Source of the DNA: Bacteroidaceae bacterium
GTDB taxonomy: Bacteria; Bacteroidota; Bacteroidia; Bacteroidales; Bacteroidaceae
Direction of reading: 5' to 3'
DNA length: 64,000 nucleotides
NCBI GenBank assembly: GCA_017642425.1
Contig: JAGCPB010000044.1
Location: 1-64,000 of the forward strand
The notes under the pieces are model-generated. The model did not search any database. It saw only the letters and a list, made by a program, of their open reading frames with translations, and was not told where the DNA came from. Position 1 is the stretch's first letter. Every line of letters starts with the position of its first letter. Position numbers and translations under genes: made by a program. This document shows positions 1 through 8,402 of this stretch, piece by piece.

Positions 1-153
1 ACCCAATGATTTCATGCGCGGCAGGACCTCATCTATATCATGGACCGATGTGGCTGCCGAGTTGCTCAACTCACCACCCAGAATCATACTCTGCGATACC
101 GCATTCACAACTGGCCATAACAACACAATCAGCGCAATAAAGACCTTTTTCAT
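1..153 (-). CDS. Partial N-terminus of an exported GH35/DUF5597-like glycoside hydrolase
   Basis: Leftward reading frame of 51 codons, open to the window edge, with ATG at 153. It begins MKKVFIALIVLLWPVVNA, a typical signal peptide, followed by a mature start containing MILGGELSNS and then DIDEVLPRMKSLG. In the GH35/DUF5597 beta-galactosidase-like family the first strand after the signal peptide typically reads LxLGGELxNS and is followed by a helix containing a xxKxLG motif, which is what is seen here. The catalytic residues lie outside the window, so the assignment rests on about 30 mature residues. It is divergent from the NUDIX gene, with a palindromic repeat between the two start codons. 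Confidence 0.5.
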   Translation of the reverse strand, partial: MKKVFIALIVLLWPVVNAVSQSMILGGELSNSAATSVHDIDEVLPRMKSLG

Positions 154-196
154 ATGCCAACGAAATATATTATCAGCAAACATACAAAAAAGATAC

Positions 197-238
197 AAAA
201 TGGTACAAAAGGGGACAGACCCCTTTTGTATCATTTTT
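197..238. repeat. GGGGTC-type palindrome, copy A
   Basis: Imperfect inverted repeat: AAAATGGTACAAAA, then GGGGAC-A-GACCCC, then TTTTGTATCATTTT. One base in each arm breaks the symmetry. It shares core and arms with the copies near 54.5, 56.2 and 56.9 kb. It lies between divergent genes, and a -7-like box TACTTTTG (241-248) starts 2 bp after the repeat, ahead of the NUDIX ATG at 257. Confidence 0.8.
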
Positions 239-256
239 GCTACTTTTGCCGGGAAT

Positions 257-634
257 ATGAAACAAATTGAGGTTGTAGCCGCAATAATCCATGATGCCGA
301 TGGGCGAATATTCGCCACCCAGCGCGGGTATGGTGATTTCAAAGATTTCTGGGAGTTCCCCGGGGGAAAGATGGAGCCGGGCGAAAGTCCGGAGGAGGCG
401 CTGAAGCGTGAGATCTGGGAGGAACTGGAGACGCGTATCGTGATTGAGCGGTTTGTCAGGACCATTGAGTGGGACTATCCGCAGTTTCATCTGACTATGC
501 ACTGCTACTGGTGCCGTGTGGAGAGCGGTGCTCTTACGCTTAAGGAGCATGAGGCGGCGCGCTGGTTATCGGCCCACCAACTGAACAGCGTCAACTGGCT
601 GCCGGCGGACCTTCAACTGCTGGATGAATTCTAA
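257..634 (+). CDS. NUDIX hydrolase, MutT-like (d)NTP pyrophosphohydrolase
   Basis: A 125-residue protein with a full NUDIX box: G37-x5-E43-x7-R51-E52-x2-E55-E56-L57 (GGKMEPGES ... REIWEEL). This is the Mg-dependent pyrophosphohydrolase signature. The length and the short C-terminal half match MutT-type enzymes that hydrolyse oxidised or non-canonical nucleoside triphosphates in the cytoplasm. The frame is open from position 14, but translation from there would run through the palindromic repeat. The ATG at 257 fits the family start (MKQIEVVAAII). A -7-like TACTTTTG at 241-248 would give an almost leaderless mRNA. The stop is followed directly by the second palindrome family. The exact substrate cannot be read from sequence. 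Confidence 0.9.
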   Translation: MKQIEVVAAIIHDADGRIFATQRGYGDFKDFWEFPGGKMEPGESPEEALKREIWEELETRIVIERFVRTIEWDYPQFHLTMHCYWCRVESGALTLKEHEAARWLSAHQLNSVNWLPADLQLLDEF

Positions 635-720
635 TGACGCAAAACGCGCTCGGCCCGAAGGGACCCTTTTACCAAGCGAAGCGACTGAAAGAAACGACCC
701 CTTTGCGTCACTTTGCGTCA
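635..720. repeat. GACGCAAA/TTTGCGTC inverted repeat, copy 1
   Basis: TGACGCAAAA (635-644) pairs with TTTGCGTCA at 702-710, which is repeated in tandem at 712-720. The right part contains AAACGACCCCTTTGCGTC (692-709), found identically at 1379-1396. The element fills the whole gap between two convergent genes. It begins right after the NUDIX stop, and its last bases form the flavoprotein stop codon (718-720). It shares the motif CAAAGGGGTC, on the reverse strand, with the GGGGTC palindromes elsewhere in the window. Confidence 0.7.
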
Positions 721-1335
721 CCTGATAAAATTGGTCCTGACGATAGACTCCTTCTCAGGATGTCCGTCCTGAGCCACGTTCAGTTTTTTGATCATCCAGG
801 CCATGTTTCGTCCCAGCGTCCGCATTGTCTGCATACCCTCCTCGTCCAGTTTCACCTGCCCGGGAGTCTGCCCGTAAACCATGTTCCAGTACTGTGAACT
901 TACCACCGGCATATTGGTTATCATAAAGTATTTGTTAAGCCTGTCAAATGCGGCCGATGCCCCTCCACGCCGGCAAACCACCACGCTGGCTGCGGGCTTG
1001 TACTGCAACTGCTGGCTCATGGTGTAGAACACGCGGTCCAGCAGGGCACAGAGCGAACCGTTGGGTCCGCCATAATAGACGGGTGATCCAACCACAAGCC
1101 CGTCAATTCCGTCCTGCACCGCCCTCCAGATCCTGTAGTACAGATCGTCATTGTACGTGCATCGGCCCGTCTTGCCGCAATATCCGCATGCTATACAACC
1201 ATGAATTGCATCTTTGCCGATGCTAACAATCTCGGTCTCAATACCCTCGGCATTGAGCGTATCGGCCACCTCGCTGAGTGCCTGGAACGTATTGCCATGC
1301 TCCTTGGGACTCCCGTTTATCAATAACACTTTCAT
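718..1335 (-). CDS. Iron-sulfur flavoprotein-like NADPH-dependent FMN reductase (flavodoxin fold)
   Basis: A 205-residue cytoplasmic protein starting MKVLLINGSPKEHGNT, the FMN-phosphate loop of the flavodoxin-like reductase superfamily. Cysteines 47, 50, 53 and 59 (CIACGYCGKTGRC) give C-x2-C-x2-C-x5-C, the compact motif that binds 4Fe-4S in iron-sulfur flavoproteins. VVGSPVYYGGPNGSLCALLDR is the second flavin-contact segment. It probably carries electrons or reduces quinones or other small molecules with FMN; the substrate is unknown. The ATG at 1335 was chosen over an in-frame codon at 1374 because the motif begins there. It is bracketed by the GACGCAAA repeats, and its stop codon lies in one of them. 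Confidence 0.85.
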   Translation of the reverse strand: MKVLLINGSPKEHGNTFQALSEVADTLNAEGIETEIVSIGKDAIHGCIACGYCGKTGRCTYNDDLYYRIWRAVQDGIDGLVVGSPVYYGGPNGSLCALLDRVFYTMSQQLQYKPAASVVVCRRGGASAAFDRLNKYFMITNMPVVSSQYWNMVYGQTPGQVKLDEEGMQTMRTLGRNMAWMIKKLNVAQDGHPEKESIVRTNFIR

Positions 1336-1366
1336 CCTGACAGTTTTTTTTTGCAAATTTAAAAAA

Positions 1367-1397
1367 TGACGCATTGTTAAACGACCCCTTTGCGTCG
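1367..1397. repeat. GACGCAAA/TTTGCGTC inverted repeat, copy 2 (short)
   Basis: TGACGCA (1367-1373) is followed by AAACGACCCCTTTGCGTC (1379-1396), identical over 18 bp to the right arm at 692-709. This copy lies between the divergent flavoprotein and RND operon starts. It contains the TTTG that could act as the -33 box of the RND promoter. Confidence 0.65.
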
Positions 1398-1422
1398 TTT
1401 TTAAAATAAAAAAGTAAATTTG
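1389..1422 (+). promoter_or_regulatory. Candidate Bacteroidota promoter of the RND operon
   Basis: TTTG at 1389-1392, 22 bp, then TAAATTTG (1415-1422), a match to the -7 consensus TAnnTTTG. Spacing is one base over the usual 19-21. The ATG follows 25 bp later. The -33 box is part of the repeat. Confidence 0.5.
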
Positions 1423-1446
1423 CCACTTTAAAAGAAACCTTATCTT

Positions 1447-2526
1447 ATGAGTAAAACTACCAAATGGGTGCTGATTGCCGCTATTGTTATAGGACTGGCC
1501 GTTTTAGGAATATACCGTTTTAAACCAAAATCAAACTCAGAAATACCCACAGGGCCGATGCCCACAGCCGGTGCGCCGATAGGCCGAGGAGGCCAGACAC
1601 TGCTGGTGCGTCACGTAGTGATGCAGCCCACCGAGCTTGTGGACGGCATCAACATAAGCGGAAGCCTGATCCCCAACGAGGAGGTAAACCTGTCGTTCGA
1701 GACATCGGGCAAGATTACTGATATTTTCTTTGAGGAGGGCACCAAGGTCCGCAAAGGTCAGGTCCTGGCCAAGATCAACGACGCTCCCCTGCAGGCCCAG
1801 CTCAAGAAACTGGAGGCCCAGTATCAGTCAACCGAGGACCGCCTGGCCCGCCAGAAAGCCCTCTACGAGAAGGAAGCCGTAAGTAAGGAGGCATACCAGG
1901 AGGCCGAAGCCAACTTTAACAAGCTCCAGGCCGATATAGAGGAATGCAAGGCCAAGCTGGACCAGACCGAGCTCAAGGCCCCGTTTGACGGAATAATAGG
2001 CCTGCGTCAGGTCAGTGTAGGTGCGTATGCATCGCCCAACACCAACGTGGCCACCCTTACCAACACAGAAAAGTTGAAAGTAGAGTTCGCCATCCCCGAG
2101 CGTTACGCCGGAGTACTCCAGAACGGCGCCGACCTGACATTCACGGTCGAGGGCATTGACGAGGTATTCCCTGCAAAAGTTTACGCCACAAACTCAAAGG
2201 TGGATCAGGGAACCCGCACCTATCTGGTCCGCGCCATCTACGACAACAAGGACGGCAAGCTTGTTCCCGGCCGATATGTAAGCGTAAGCCTGAATACCCG
2301 CACATTCCCCAACGCCCTGGCAGTACCCAGCGAGGCAGTCATCTCCGAGATGGGCATAGACAAGGTATTCCTCTACAAAGGCGGCAAGGCCATCCCGCAG
2401 GAAATAACCAAAGGCCTCAGGACCGATGCAATGGTCCAGGTGCTGAGCGGCCTGAGCGTAGGCGACACCGTGATTACCAGCGGCACAATGCAGCTGCGTA
2501 CCGGAATGAGGGTTGAACTCAAATAA
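1447..2526 (+). CDS. RND efflux periplasmic adaptor (membrane fusion protein)
   Basis: A 359-residue protein with one N-terminal hydrophobic segment (about residues 7-24). A lipoyl-like half follows (about 70-110, with GKITDIFFEEGTKVRKGQVL), then a coiled-coil hairpin (about 115-170, Lys/Glu/Gln rich), the second lipoyl half (LDQTELKAPFDGIIG, about 178-192) and beta-barrel and membrane-proximal domains. This order is that of AcrA/MexA-type adaptors, which link the inner-membrane pump to the outer-membrane channel. The pump gene starts 12 bp after the stop and the channel gene follows, so the three form one operon. Exported substrates cannot be inferred. No regulator gene is adjacent. Confidence 0.93.
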   Translation: MSKTTKWVLIAAIVIGLAVLGIYRFKPKSNSEIPTGPMPTAGAPIGRGGQTLLVRHVVMQPTELVDGINISGSLIPNEEVNLSFETSGKITDIFFEEGTKVRKGQVLAKINDAPLQAQLKKLEAQYQSTEDRLARQKALYEKEAVSKEAYQEAEANFNKLQADIEECKAKLDQTELKAPFDGIIGLRQVSVGAYASPNTNVATLTNTEKLKVEFAIPERYAGVLQNGADLTFTVEGIDEVFPAKVYATNSKVDQGTRTYLVRAIYDNKDGKLVPGRYVSVSLNTRTFPNALAVPSEAVISEMGIDKVFLYKGGKAIPQEITKGLRTDAMVQVLSGLSVGDTVITSGTMQLRTGMRVELK

Positions 2527-2538
2527 CCAGCCGCATCC

Positions 2539-5500
2539 ATGAACATATCTGAACTTAGCATACGCCGCCCGGTGCTGGCAACAGTGCTGGTGCTCATAAT
2601 AATACTGTTCGGTATCGTGGGTTACACCAGCCTGGGTGTGCGCGAATACCCATCGGTAGATAATCCCATAATCTCCGTTTCGGCATCATATCCCGGTGCC
2701 AACGCCGAAGTCATTGAGAATCAGATAACCGAGCCGCTGGAGCAGCAGATCAACGGTATCCCCGGCATACGCTCGCTGTCATCGGTCAGCCAATACGGCA
2801 ACAGCCGCATCACGGTGGAATTTGAGCTGTCAGTCGACCTCGAGACCGCCGCCAACGACGTGCGTGACAAGGTATCGCGCGCCCAGCGAATGCTGCCCCG
2901 CGACTGCGATCCCCCCACCGTATCCAAGGCCGATGCCGACGCAATGCCCATCCTTATGGTGGCCCTGCACTCCGATAAGCGCTCCCTGCTGGAACTCAGC
3001 GAGATTGCCGACCTTGTGGTAAAGGAGCAACTCCAGACCATCCAGGATGTAAGCTCCGTGATGATCTGGGGTGAAAAGCGTTACTGCATGCGCCTGTGGC
3101 TGGACCCCGTTAAGATGTCAGGTTACGGCATCACCCCCATGGACGTAAAGAACGCCCTGGACCGCGAGAACGTGGAGCTTCCCTCCGGCACAATTGAGGG
3201 TAATACCACCGAGCTTGAAATCCGCACCCTTGGCCAGATGCACACTACTGAGGAGTTCAACAATCTGGTAATCAAGCATGACGGCACCAAGGTAATCAGG
3301 TTCAGCGATGTAGGCCAGGCCGAGCTCAGTCCGCGCGACATAAAGAGTTACATGAAGATGAACGGCATCCCCATGGTGGGTGTGGCAGTCACCCCGCAGC
3401 CGGGCGCCAACCACATCAACATTGCCAACGCCGTTTATGACCGCATGAAACTGATGGAGAAGGACCTCCCTGAGGACGTGGGTTACGAGTACGGTTTTGA
3501 CAACACCCGCTTTATCCGCGCCAGTATCAATGAAGTAAAGACAACTCTGTACGAGGCATTCATACTGGTTATCCTTATCATCTTCCTGTTCCTGCGTGAC
3601 TGGCGTGTAACCCTTATCCCCTGCCTTGTAATCCCGGTTTCTATAGTAGGTTCATTCTTTGTAATGTACATGCTGGGATTCAGTATCAACGTGCTGTCGA
3701 TGCTTGCGGTGGTGCTCTCGGTAGGACTTGTGGTGGATGACGCCATCGTTATGACCGAGAACATCTACAACCGAATAGAAAAGGGCATGACCCCGCTGCA
3801 GGCCGGTATTGACGGCTCGCGCGAGATTCTGTTTGCCATCATATCGACCTCAATCACACTGCTCTGCGTATTCGTACCTATAGTATTCATGCAGGGTCAG
3901 ACGGGCCGACTGTTCCGCGAATTCGCGTTCGTGATTGCAGGCGCCGTGGTGATATCTACCTTTGCGGCCCTTACCTTCACCCCCATGCTGTCCACCAAGA
4001 TCCTGGTGCGCCGCGAAAAGAAAAACGCGTTCTACGCATGGTCCGAGCCCTTCTTTGAGGGCCTGAACCGCTACTACAGCAAGAGTCTGGAATTTGTGCT
4101 GCGCAACCGCTGGATAACCCTTGCCACAATGGTGCTGGCACTGGGCGCAGCAGTCTGGATGTGGACCAAGACCCCGTCCGAGATGGCGCCTATGGAGGAC
4201 CGTTCACAGGTAACAGTCCGCACCCAGGGCCCTGAGGGCGTGACCTACGAGTACATGCGTGACTACACCGAGCGCATAAACGACGTGGTTGATTCAATTA
4301 TGCCCGATGCCAAATTCGTGACCGCCCGAGTATCCAGTGGCGGCGGTAACATACAGATTACCCTTAAGGACATAAACGAGCGCAGTTACTCGCAGATGGA
4401 GGTGTTTGAGCAACTGAGCGCCGCAGTTCGCCGCGAGAACGATGCCCGGGCGTTCGTGCAGCAGCAGTCGTCATTTGCAGGCGGTCGAGGCGGTATGCCG
4501 GTACGTTACGTGCTGCAGGCCACCAATATTGAGAAACTGCAGGATGTGCTGCCCACATTCCTGGCCAAGGTAAATGAGAACCCCGCCTTCCAGATGGCCG
4601 ATGCCGACCTTAAGTTCTCCAAGCCCGAGGTCCGCATATCTATCAACCGTGAGAAAGCCAACCTGCTGGGCGTAAGCACCCGTGACATTGCGCAGACCCT
4701 GCAGTGGGGCTTGAGCGGCCAGCGTATGGGTTACCTCTATATGAACGGTAAGCAGTATGACATTATAGGTGAGATTAACCGCCAGCAGCGTAACACCACT
4801 CAGGCGCTCAAATCTATCTATATGCGCAGCGGAAGCGGCGATATGATTCAAATGGAGAATCTGGTTGACCTTAAGGAGGATATCGCACCACCCCGCCTGT
4901 ATCGTTACAACAGGTTTGTATCGGCCACCGTATCGGCAGGACTTGGAAAAGGCTATACCTTGGGACAGGCGCTTGACGAGATGGACAAGATTGCCAAGGA
5001 GACTCTTGATGACACCTTCCGTACCGCACTTACCGGTGAGTCCAAGGACTTCCGTGAGAGCTCAAACAGCCTGCTGTTTGCGTTTGGATTGGCACTGCTG
5101 CTCATCTACCTGATTCTGGCAGCCCAGTTTGAGAGTTTCAAGGATCCGCTAATCGTTATGATTACCGTGCCTCTGGCTGTGTTCGGAGCGCTTGTGTTCC
5201 TACGGGGCGGAGACCAGACAATGAACATTTTCAGTGAGATAGGTATAATAATGCTGATAGGACTAGTGGCCAAGAACGGTATCCTGATTGTGGAGTTTGC
5301 CAACCAGAAGCAGGAGGCCGGAATTGACAAGTTCATAGCTATCCGCGATGCATCCATACAGCGTCTGCGTCCTATCCTTATGACCAGTACGTCAACTATG
5401 CTGGGTCTGCTGCCGCTTATGTTCGCCCACGGTGAGGGTTGTGCCGGACGTATTGCAATGGGTACTGCCGTTGTAGGCGGTATGCTCATATCCACCTTCT

Positions 5501-5574
5501 TTACCATGTACATAGTTCCGGCTATCTACAGTTATATTTCAACTGACCGTAAAACCCGCAAGAAGAAAGAATGA
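2539..5574 (+). CDS. RND multidrug efflux pump, inner-membrane permease (AcrB/MexF type)
   Basis: A 1011-residue protein with the HAE1-RND layout: N-terminal membrane segment (LSIRRPVLATVLVLIIILFG), a large periplasmic loop, a first TM bundle (about 335-480), a second periplasmic loop and a second TM bundle (about 840-1000). The proton-relay aspartate pair is present in TM4 (GLVVDDAIVMTENIYNRIE, D-D near residues 400-401). Length and the start MNISELSIRRPVLA are typical. It uses the proton gradient to expel drugs, detergents or metabolites through the adaptor and TolC-like channel encoded either side. Its stop overlaps the next start by 4 bp (ATGA), which implies translational coupling. Confidence 0.95.
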   Translation: MNISELSIRRPVLATVLVLIIILFGIVGYTSLGVREYPSVDNPIISVSASYPGANAEVIENQITEPLEQQINGIPGIRSLSSVSQYGNSRITVEFELSVDLETAANDVRDKVSRAQRMLPRDCDPPTVSKADADAMPILMVALHSDKRSLLELSEIADLVVKEQLQTIQDVSSVMIWGEKRYCMRLWLDPVKMSGYGITPMDVKNALDRENVELPSGTIEGNTTELEIRTLGQMHTTEEFNNLVIKHDGTKVIRFSDVGQAELSPRDIKSYMKMNGIPMVGVAVTPQPGANHINIANAVYDRMKLMEKDLPEDVGYEYGFDNTRFIRASINEVKTTLYEAFILVILIIFLFLRDWRVTLIPCLVIPVSIVGSFFVMYMLGFSINVLSMLAVVLSVGLVVDDAIVMTENIYNRIEKGMTPLQAGIDGSREILFAIISTSITLLCVFVPIVFMQGQTGRLFREFAFVIAGAVVISTFAALTFTPMLSTKILVRREKKNAFYAWSEPFFEGLNRYYSKSLEFVLRNRWITLATMVLALGAAVWMWTKTPSEMAPMEDRSQVTVRTQGPEGVTYEYMRDYTERINDVVDSIMPDAKFVTARVSSGGGNIQITLKDINERSYSQMEVFEQLSAAVRRENDARAFVQQQSSFAGGRGGMPVRYVLQATNIEKLQDVLPTFLAKVNENPAFQMADADLKFSKPEVRISINREKANLLGVSTRDIAQTLQWGLSGQRMGYLYMNGKQYDIIGEINRQQRNTTQALKSIYMRSGSGDMIQMENLVDLKEDIAPPRLYRYNRFVSATVSAGLGKGYTLGQALDEMDKIAKETLDDTFRTALTGESKDFRESSNSLLFAFGLALLLIYLILAAQFESFKDPLIVMITVPLAVFGALVFLRGGDQTMNIFSEIGIIMLIGLVAKNGILIVEFANQKQEAGIDKFIAIRDASIQRLRPILMTSTSTMLGLLPLMFAHGEGCAGRIAMGTAVVGGMLISTFFTMYIVPAIYSYISTDRKTRKKKE

Positions 5575-6890
5575 AAGCATACAGAATAACATTGGCAATA
5601 GCGGCCATAACCCTTTGCGCGGGTTCATCGGCCCAGATAATGACTCTCAAGGATTGCCTTGAGGAGGGCATCCGCGAGAGTTACCAGATAAAACTGGTCA
5701 ACATATCCGAGGAGAAGGCTGCCAACAATGACTCCTGGGGCAACGCTGGCGGACTGCCTACCGTAAGCGTTCAGGGCAGCTACTCGGGCTCCATGTCAAG
5801 CTATGACGCAACTCTGGCATCGGATGGCTCTACAGTATCCAGCCGTGGTGTTGTGGACCATACTCTGAACGCCCAGGTTCGTGCCGAATGGACCGTATTT
5901 GAGGGATTCAGCATACAGGCCACCCGTGACCGCATGCAGGAACTGCACAATCAGGGCACCATCCAGACCCGCGTAACCATTGAGGATTACATAGCAAGCC
6001 TCACCAGCGAGTACTACAATCTGGTAAAACAGACCATACATCTAAAGAATCTGGAGTACGCAACCGCACTTTCACGCGAGCGTCTGCGCATTACCAGCGA
6101 GCGTTACGATATGGGTGGCGATTCACGTCTGGATATGCAGCAGGCCCAGGTCTATTTCAACTCTGACAGCGCCAAGAGTCTTAAACAACATGAAGCATTG
6201 GGATCGGCCAATATCCGCATCAACCGCCTTATGTCCAATCAGGACCTTCGCGCTGTTCATGTGGCAGCCGACACCGCCATAACCCTGCTTACAGGACTGG
6301 ACTATCAGTCTCTTTATGATGATATGATGAAGGTCAATGCATCATTGCTCAAAGCAGAGAGCAACCGTTCAATAGCTCGTCTGGACCGCAAATCCGTCCA
6401 GTCACGCAACTATCCATACCTGCGTCTGAACGCATCATACGGAGTTACACAGAACTATTACGGCAACAGCACCTATACTGACCGCTTAAACTGGGGTCCC
6501 AGCTTTGGAGCAACCGTAGGAATGACATTGATTAACGGCAAGCAGCGCACACAGGAGCGCAACGCCCTGCTGGATGAGATGAATGCCGATATCACCATTG
6601 AGCAGCTTGAACTGCAGCTTCGCGCCAACCTGGATGATTTCTGGCAGGCATACCAGAACAACCTGATGCTTCTGGAACTGCAGGAACAGAATCTTAAAGC
6701 CGCCCAGGAGACAATGGATATAGCACAGGAACGTTACATGCTTGGTAACCTCTCCGGACTGGAGATGCGTGAGGCCCAAAAGTCCCTCCTTGACGCCGAA
6801 GAGAGCCTGCTACAAGTCCAATATGACACCAAGGTCTGCGAGATATCCCTACTCCAGATCAGCGGCCGCATCATGCAGTACCTAGAATAA
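5571..6890 (+). CDS. TolC-family outer-membrane efflux channel
   Basis: A 439-residue protein with a signal peptide (MKAYRITLAIAAITLCAGSSA) and two long helical repeats typical of the OEP family. Its first gene-product segment MTLKDCLEEGIRESYQIKL is the usual TolC-like opening. The second repeat has TLINGKQRTQERNALLDEM and ends with helices containing LGNLSGLEMREAQKSLLDAEE, a common OEP motif. It forms the trimeric exit duct of the tripartite pump encoded upstream. A strong hairpin terminator begins immediately after the stop, so the operon ends here. Confidence 0.93.
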   Translation: MKAYRITLAIAAITLCAGSSAQIMTLKDCLEEGIRESYQIKLVNISEEKAANNDSWGNAGGLPTVSVQGSYSGSMSSYDATLASDGSTVSSRGVVDHTLNAQVRAEWTVFEGFSIQATRDRMQELHNQGTIQTRVTIEDYIASLTSEYYNLVKQTIHLKNLEYATALSRERLRITSERYDMGGDSRLDMQQAQVYFNSDSAKSLKQHEALGSANIRINRLMSNQDLRAVHVAADTAITLLTGLDYQSLYDDMMKVNASLLKAESNRSIARLDRKSVQSRNYPYLRLNASYGVTQNYYGNSTYTDRLNWGPSFGATVGMTLINGKQRTQERNALLDEMNADITIEQLELQLRANLDDFWQAYQNNLMLLELQEQNLKAAQETMDIAQERYMLGNLSGLEMREAQKSLLDAEESLLQVQYDTKVCEISLLQISGRIMQYLE

Positions 6891-6891
6891 A

Positions 6892-6920
6892 AAAAGGGCG
6901 CAATTTCTTGTGCCCTTTTT
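6892..6920. terminator. Bidirectional intrinsic terminator
   Basis: AAAAGGGCGCAA, loop TTTC, TTGTGCCCTTTT (one G-T pair) with A and T tracts on the two sides. It separates the convergent TolC-type and H1-like genes. Confidence 0.8.
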
Positions 6921-6938
6921 AAATTGAAATACCACTAC

Positions 6939-7112
6939 TTACTTTGCAGCAGCGAGAGATGCCTTACGGAACTCCTTCATTAATTTCTCGAGCTCGAGAG
7001 AAGCCTTGCGAGCGCGTGTGCCAGCAGCCTTGTTACCCTTCTCAATCTGAGAATTTGCGTCCTTTGCAAATGCTGCATAAAGCTCAGCAGCCTGTTTCAA
7101 AATTTTCTCCAT
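6939..7112 (-). CDS. Histone H1-like (Hc1-type) DNA-binding protein
   Basis: Small leftward gene of 57 residues: MEKILKQAAELYAAFAKDAN, then a Lys/Arg/Ala-rich half ending with FRKASLAAAK. Composition (many Lys, Ala and Arg; no Cys or Trp) and size match the short H1/Hc1-like proteins (PF07432) common in Bacteroidota, which bind and compact DNA. The ATG at 7112 lies 48 bp downstream of a perfect-spacing Bacteroidota promoter. The gene stands alone between the terminator and a long AT-rich leader. Confidence 0.85.
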   Translation of the reverse strand: MEKILKQAAELYAAFAKDANSQIEKGNKAAGTRARKASLELEKLMKEFRKASLAAAK

Positions 7113-7159
7113 AGTTGTTGTTATTGATTGAAATGATTGATTATAAATACATACTGACG

Positions 7160-7190
7160 CAAAAATAATACTAATTCCATTAGTTGCAAA
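7160..7190 (-). promoter_or_regulatory. Consensus Bacteroidota promoter of the H1-like gene
   Basis: On the minus strand TTTG (7187-7190), 19 bp, then TATTTTTG (7160-7167). Both boxes and the spacing fit the TTTG-N19-21-TAnnTTTG consensus. Confidence 0.75.
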
Positions 7191-7329
7191 GATTGAGGCA
7201 TCTTTTTTTAAAAAAAATGATAAAAATTTCCATACAATGGGTAAAACCCTTAAAAAACGGCCTCATAATAGCTTCTGACATGCATTAGTTGTTAATTCCT
7301 GCATGTGTTGGGCAATAATAATCTGCGCC

Positions 7330-7362
7330 TTTACCTTTTATCATCTAAAATGACTATTTTTG
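7330..7362 (+). promoter_or_regulatory. Candidate promoter of the DUF4468 operon
   Basis: TTTA (7330-7333), 21 bp, then TATTTTTG (7355-7362), an exact -7 box. The leader to the ATG at 7389 is about 20 bases. The AT-rich stretch 7191-7329 holds no other recognisable feature. Confidence 0.5.
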
Positions 7363-7388
7363 TGCTGTATATTAATAAGGTGCATATT

Positions 7389-7982
7389 ATGAAAAAAGCA
7401 TTATTAACCATATCATGTCTGCTCATTGCCGTATTCGCTGTAGCAAAAGAGGCAGACGAACTGAATCCCAAATACGGCAAGGGTGCCGTTCCCGAGGATG
7501 AGAGCGGACGTGTCTGTTTTACACAGACCGTGAAGATTCCGGACGGCGTGAGTGCCGATAAATGTTATGATATCCTGCTCAACTGGGCCAAGGGCCGTTT
7601 TGCCTTGCCATATGCACAGGCAGGACGTATCCTCAATGAAGATGCCGCCACCCGACGCTTCATTTTCCACGTAGACCAGATTATTGTTTTCAAAAGCAAA
7701 GCGTTAGTGGCAGACGAATCTAAAATATCTTACAACTTCTCTGTAGCCGTAAATGACGGTCAGTTCACGATGAAGATGACGGACATCAAATACCGTTATG
7801 AAGAAGGACGTGAGGGAGGCGGCAAGATATTCACCGCAGAGGATTGGATTACAGACAAAGAGGCTTACAACCGCAAGGGGACAAAGTTTCTTAAAAGCAC
7901 CGGCAAATTCCGCATCAAGACTATTGACCTGAAAGATCTGCTGTTCCAGAAGGCATCTGACGCAGTATCGGGTAACATCTGA
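7389..7982 (+). CDS. Exported DUF4468 domain protein
   Basis: A 197-residue protein with a signal peptide (MKKALLTISCLLIAVFAVA). The mature part has an alpha/beta pattern typical of DUF4468 (TBP-like fold): a strand (VCFTQTVKIPDGVSADKCYD), an amphipathic helix (ILLNWAKGRF), then alternating strands ending in MKMTDIKYRYEEG. Family members are small periplasmic or lipid-associated proteins of unknown role found widely in Bacteroidota. The ATG at 7389 was chosen because the signal peptide begins there, although the frame is open further upstream. It is the first gene of a tightly spaced operon (5 bp to the next start). Confidence 0.75.
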   Translation: MKKALLTISCLLIAVFAVAKEADELNPKYGKGAVPEDESGRVCFTQTVKIPDGVSADKCYDILLNWAKGRFALPYAQAGRILNEDAATRRFIFHVDQIIVFKSKALVADESKISYNFSVAVNDGQFTMKMTDIKYRYEEGREGGGKIFTAEDWITDKEAYNRKGTKFLKSTGKFRIKTIDLKDLLFQKASDAVSGNI

Positions 7983-7987
7983 TTACA

Positions 7988-8401
7988 ATGGCTTCAAACA
8001 AGGATCTATACGCCATACTGGAAGTTGACCGGACTGCCACTGATGCGGAAATCAAATCCGCATACGAACGCCTTATCGCAGACACCCCTCAGGACTCGGC
8101 AGACTATTCCCGTATTGTTGAAGCTTATACCATACTGTCCGATATTGACAGCAGGGCCAGATATGATGTAACCGGAAAGGTTGACAGGAGCGGCAGGCGC
8201 AGACACAGGACATCCTATTCAAACGGTACAGAAAAAGCCCGCTACATACTGAACACACTGTTTCTTGCCGGTGCGGCAGTCACTACCGTACTGTTCATTC
8301 TCCAATTGAGCGGTACTATAGGCACACTCCCCTTTTACATTACATGCGGCATATCACTGCTCATCAAAGTTTCTGAATACATACTAAGACTCGTTCCGTA
8401 A
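7988..8401 (+). CDS. Membrane-anchored J-domain-like protein lacking the HPD motif
   Basis: A 137-residue protein. Residues 4-62 read as a DnaJ-type domain: DLYAILEVDRTATDAEIKSA, a short helix II (AYERLIAD), then the helix III-like YTILSDIDSRARYD. The position where HPDKN should stand reads DTPQDSAD, so the residues that stimulate Hsp70 ATPase are missing. A basic linker (RSGRRRHR) is followed by two hydrophobic segments (about 88-108 and 112-132). With no HPD it is unlikely to act as a classical Hsp70 co-chaperone, and may be a tethering or scaffold protein. It sits between DUF4468 and porin genes with 5 and 1 bp spacing, so it is cotranscribed. Confidence 0.7.
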   Translation: MASNKDLYAILEVDRTATDAEIKSAYERLIADTPQDSADYSRIVEAYTILSDIDSRARYDVTGKVDRSGRRRHRTSYSNGTEKARYILNTLFLAGAAVTTVLFILQLSGTIGTLPFYITCGISLLIKVSEYILRLVP

Positions 8402-8402
8402 T

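Noticed and set aside
173..550. Minus-strand frame opposite the NUDIX gene containing KNDTKGV
   Set aside because: It is antisense to a gene with a clear motif. The resemblance to the copy E peptide comes only from the shared repeat.
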